6,175 bases of DNA from an uncultured Clostridia bacterium (GTDB lineage Bacteria > Bacillota > Clostridia > Christensenellales > Borkfalkiaceae): NCBI GenBank assembly GCA_934273135.1, contig CAKQSU010000078.1:1-6175 (forward strand), read 5' to 3'. The position numbers were made by a program, and so were the translations under genes. Below are positions 4,624 to 6,175 of the stretch, piece by piece. Positions within the stretch are counted from its first letter, which is position 1, and each line of letters starts with the position of its first letter. The notes below the pieces were generated by a model. That model was not told where the DNA came from. It saw only the letters and a list, made by a program, of their open reading frames with translations, and ran no database searches.

Positions 4624-6175
4624 TTATACCGAAACTCGATTATTGTATACGTTCATACTTCCGTTGGTATTCAACCCGTCGGCATAGGATATTAACCTTG
4701 AACCATTAGAAATATAACTAATAGCTATAGACGTTGCAAACCAATTCGGACTTATGTAAATATATTCATAGCTATTCGCCGATATGGTGACAGGACTCGG
4801 GATATCATTTAATCCCGTCCAGTTTTTTGCGTCATCATAATTACACATTTTGCTATTATAATATACCGCTATAGACTTATCTAAAGGATTGCTAACTTTT
4901 ATTTTCCACTTTCCGTCAACTTTACCTTTGTTTTCTATCTGAAGATAATGATAAACAGGCAGAGTTCTTCTACCGACGGACATGCTGCCATTGGCATTTA
5001 GTTCGTTAGCATATACGCGATATTCATAATTTTGATTTACAAATCTCGCGGCAATATGCGTTGCAAAATAATTTTCGGATATATATACGAATTTTACTTC
5101 ATTTTTACTTAAACTATATGAGTTCACGTTTTTTAATCCCGTCCAATTTTTCGCGTCGTCTTCATAACACATTGTAGGACAGTAGTCTAACCTCATATTA
5201 CGACCATAATCATTCTTGAATTGGACAAGCCATTGGCTACTCCTTTTTGTAATTATCGCAATATCGGTAGCAGGCACTAATTTCTTTTCGAAAGTAAAAT
5301 TTAAAATACTTCTATCTAAATACAATTCATCGGCATACGTGACAATTCTATGTCCGTCTTTTATGTAACAAAACGAAATATGTGAAGCCGTACCATTCCC
5401 GGCTATATTAACAGTTTTGCTTCCCTTAGCGGGAATTTTAAACGAATCGATATCTAATAAATTCTGAAACACTTTTGCATCTGCGGGAGCGCACATTTTC
5501 GTGTTATAGGCAACGTTCATTGTATCGTTCGAATAATTATATACTGAAACAGAATGAACGCCGTTCGCCGTCGAATTTAGCTTTAAATATAATGCGTCTG
5601 CTACATCGACATTGATTACTACTTTATATTTTTTTACGTAGCCAAGGGATTGAATATTATAATAAATATTATTTAACGCATCGAGTACATCGTTAACATC
5701 TTTTAAGTGAAAATCATAATCATCAGACACTTTTATTTTAGTGCTACTTGAGCTACTCCTTTCAATATCGGCACCGTGTAGAGAGAAGCCTAAATCTTCC
5801 TCGTAACACGTTGTATCGTTAAACGCATTCGGGGTATAAGTCTTATATTCAATTTCCCTAAAAGTCTCATCCGAATTCACGAAATCGTATGTAACGGGAG
5901 AACCTACAACTCGGTTGCCATGTATCGGCGAATAATCACCCGGAGTGAAATTAACCACCCAAGCGTGCGTCAATAATTCACCGGACAACAAATAGTTCGA
6001 ACTATTAAACCAAGCAATAGCGGCACTAACTGTTGAGGCGGCATATGTGAAATCAACAAAAAAATCCACAACACCCTTATCATCTTGTTGTGCAGCGACA
6101 ACAGCTTGACTTTGTTGCTTTGCGGCAGCCTGATATGTATCTAAAATATTTTTAGTTCCGTCTATCAAAGCGTTT
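4624..6175 (-). CDS. Large repeat-containing protein of unknown function, partial (5' end outside window)
   Basis: The reading frame is open to the window edge. The first in-frame start-like codon is a TTG at 6168 with coding sequence continuing above it (Asn-Ala-Leu-Ile-Asp), so I treat the N-terminus as missing. Residues here are numbered from that TTG, giving 514 to the stop. Residues 1-30 are Ala/Gln-rich and probably helical. Residues 32-190 form a mixed region with an aromatic stretch (DFFVDFTYAASTVSAAIAWF, 35-54), a five-serine run near 138-142, and a helix-like segment at 157-176. Residues 207-508 are three tandem repeats described separately. No membrane anchor, sorting signal or catalytic motif is visible; an export signal, if present, would be outside the window. 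It is followed after 5 nt by the membrane-protein gene at 4058-4618, so they are probably co-transcribed. Family not recognised; the beta-rich repeats suggest binding or adhesion, which is inference. Confidence 0.85.
   Translation of the reverse strand, partial: NALIDGTKNILDTYQAAAKQQSQAVVAAQQDDKGVVDFFVDFTYAASTVSAAIAWFNSSNYLLSGELLTHAWVVNFTPGDYSPIHGNRVVGSPVTYDFVNSDETFREIEYKTYTPNAFNDTTCYEEDLGFSLHGADIERSSSSSTKIKVSDDYDFHLKDVNDVLDALNNIYYNIQSLGYVKKYKVVINVDVADALYLKLNSTANGVHSVSVYNYSNDTMNVAYNTKMCAPADAKVFQNLLDIDSFKIPAKGSKTVNIAGNGTASHISFCYIKDGHRIVTYADELYLDRSILNFTFEKKLVPATDIAIITKRSSQWLVQFKNDYGRNMRLDYCPTMCYEDDAKNWTGLKNVNSYSLSKNEVKFVYISENYFATHIAARFVNQNYEYRVYANELNANGSMSVGRRTLPVYHYLQIENKGKVDGKWKIKVSNPLDKSIAVYYNSKMCNYDDAKNWTGLNDIPSPVTISANSYEYIYISPNWFATSIAISYISNGSRLISYADGLNTNGSMNVYNNRVSV
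4645..5550 (-). repeat. Three tandem ~108-residue protein repeats (DAKNW repeats)
   Basis: Inside the partial gene at 4624-6175 three units begin at about residues 207, 315 and 423 (DNA about 5550, 5226 and 4902), exactly 108 residues apart. Shared landmarks per unit: a Met-Cys pair (KMC, TMC, KMC), an Asp-Ala-Lys element (ADAKVF, DDAKNWTGL, DDAKNWTGL), an Ala-Thr/Ser-His/Ser-Ile segment (TASHIS, FATHIA, FATSIA), and YADEL/YANEL/YADGL near the end. Units 2 and 3 are closest and also share NGSM after that. Alternating hydrophobic residues suggest beta-sandwich domains. The last unit reaches almost to the C-terminus. Confidence 0.85.

Noticed and set aside
4624..6168. Treating the TTG at 6168 as the true start of the repeat protein
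   Set aside because: The frame stays open above it to the window edge and too few bases remain to see a ribosome site, so a truncated gene is more likely.

Overview
The window reads as a chromosomal segment of a Bacillota (Firmicutes) bacterium, most likely a member of the Clostridia. The evidence is the gene order ylxM-ffh-rpsP-khpA-rimM-trmD, which is a classic conserved cluster of that phylum, together with AGGAGG-type ribosome sites in front of several genes and a consensus sigma-A type promoter. The genus cannot be told from this sequence. Every gene that can be supported lies on the minus strand, so transcription runs from high to low coordinates.

Region A (about 3343 down to 1) is a housekeeping operon for protein targeting, ribosome assembly and tRNA modification. 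A TTGACG-16 nt-TATAAT promoter at 3316-3343 leads into ylxM (HTH partner gene of SRP), ffh (SRP GTPase), rpsP (ribosomal protein bS16), khpA (single KH-domain RNA-binding protein), rimM (30S maturation factor) and trmD (tRNA m1G37 methyltransferase, cut by the window edge at its C-terminal end). Most junctions are tight: 3 nt between ylxM and ffh, 18 nt between rpsP and khpA, and a 1-nt TAATG overlap between rimM and trmD. Two junctions carry hairpins: one between ffh and rpsP, and a terminator-like one that spans the khpA stop codon just ahead of rimM.

Region B (6175 down to about 3365) is an AT-richer accessory block. It holds a large protein with three tandem ~108-residue repeats (its N-terminus lies outside the window), then two small, clearly paralogous proteins with an N-terminal membrane anchor. 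The block ends at an intrinsic terminator at 3365-3391 that separates it from the ffh operon promoter. The function of these three genes is not recognisable from sequence. Their arrangement suggests one co-transcribed cassette acting at or outside the membrane. The gap between the two paralogs contains nested palindromes that share an 11-nt core with the ffh-rpsP hairpin.

The most interesting material is region B (the repeat protein and the duplicated membrane proteins) and the small palindromes. No tRNA, rRNA, CRISPR array, insertion sequence or attachment site was seen. No stretch of more than 300 bases lacks a gene.
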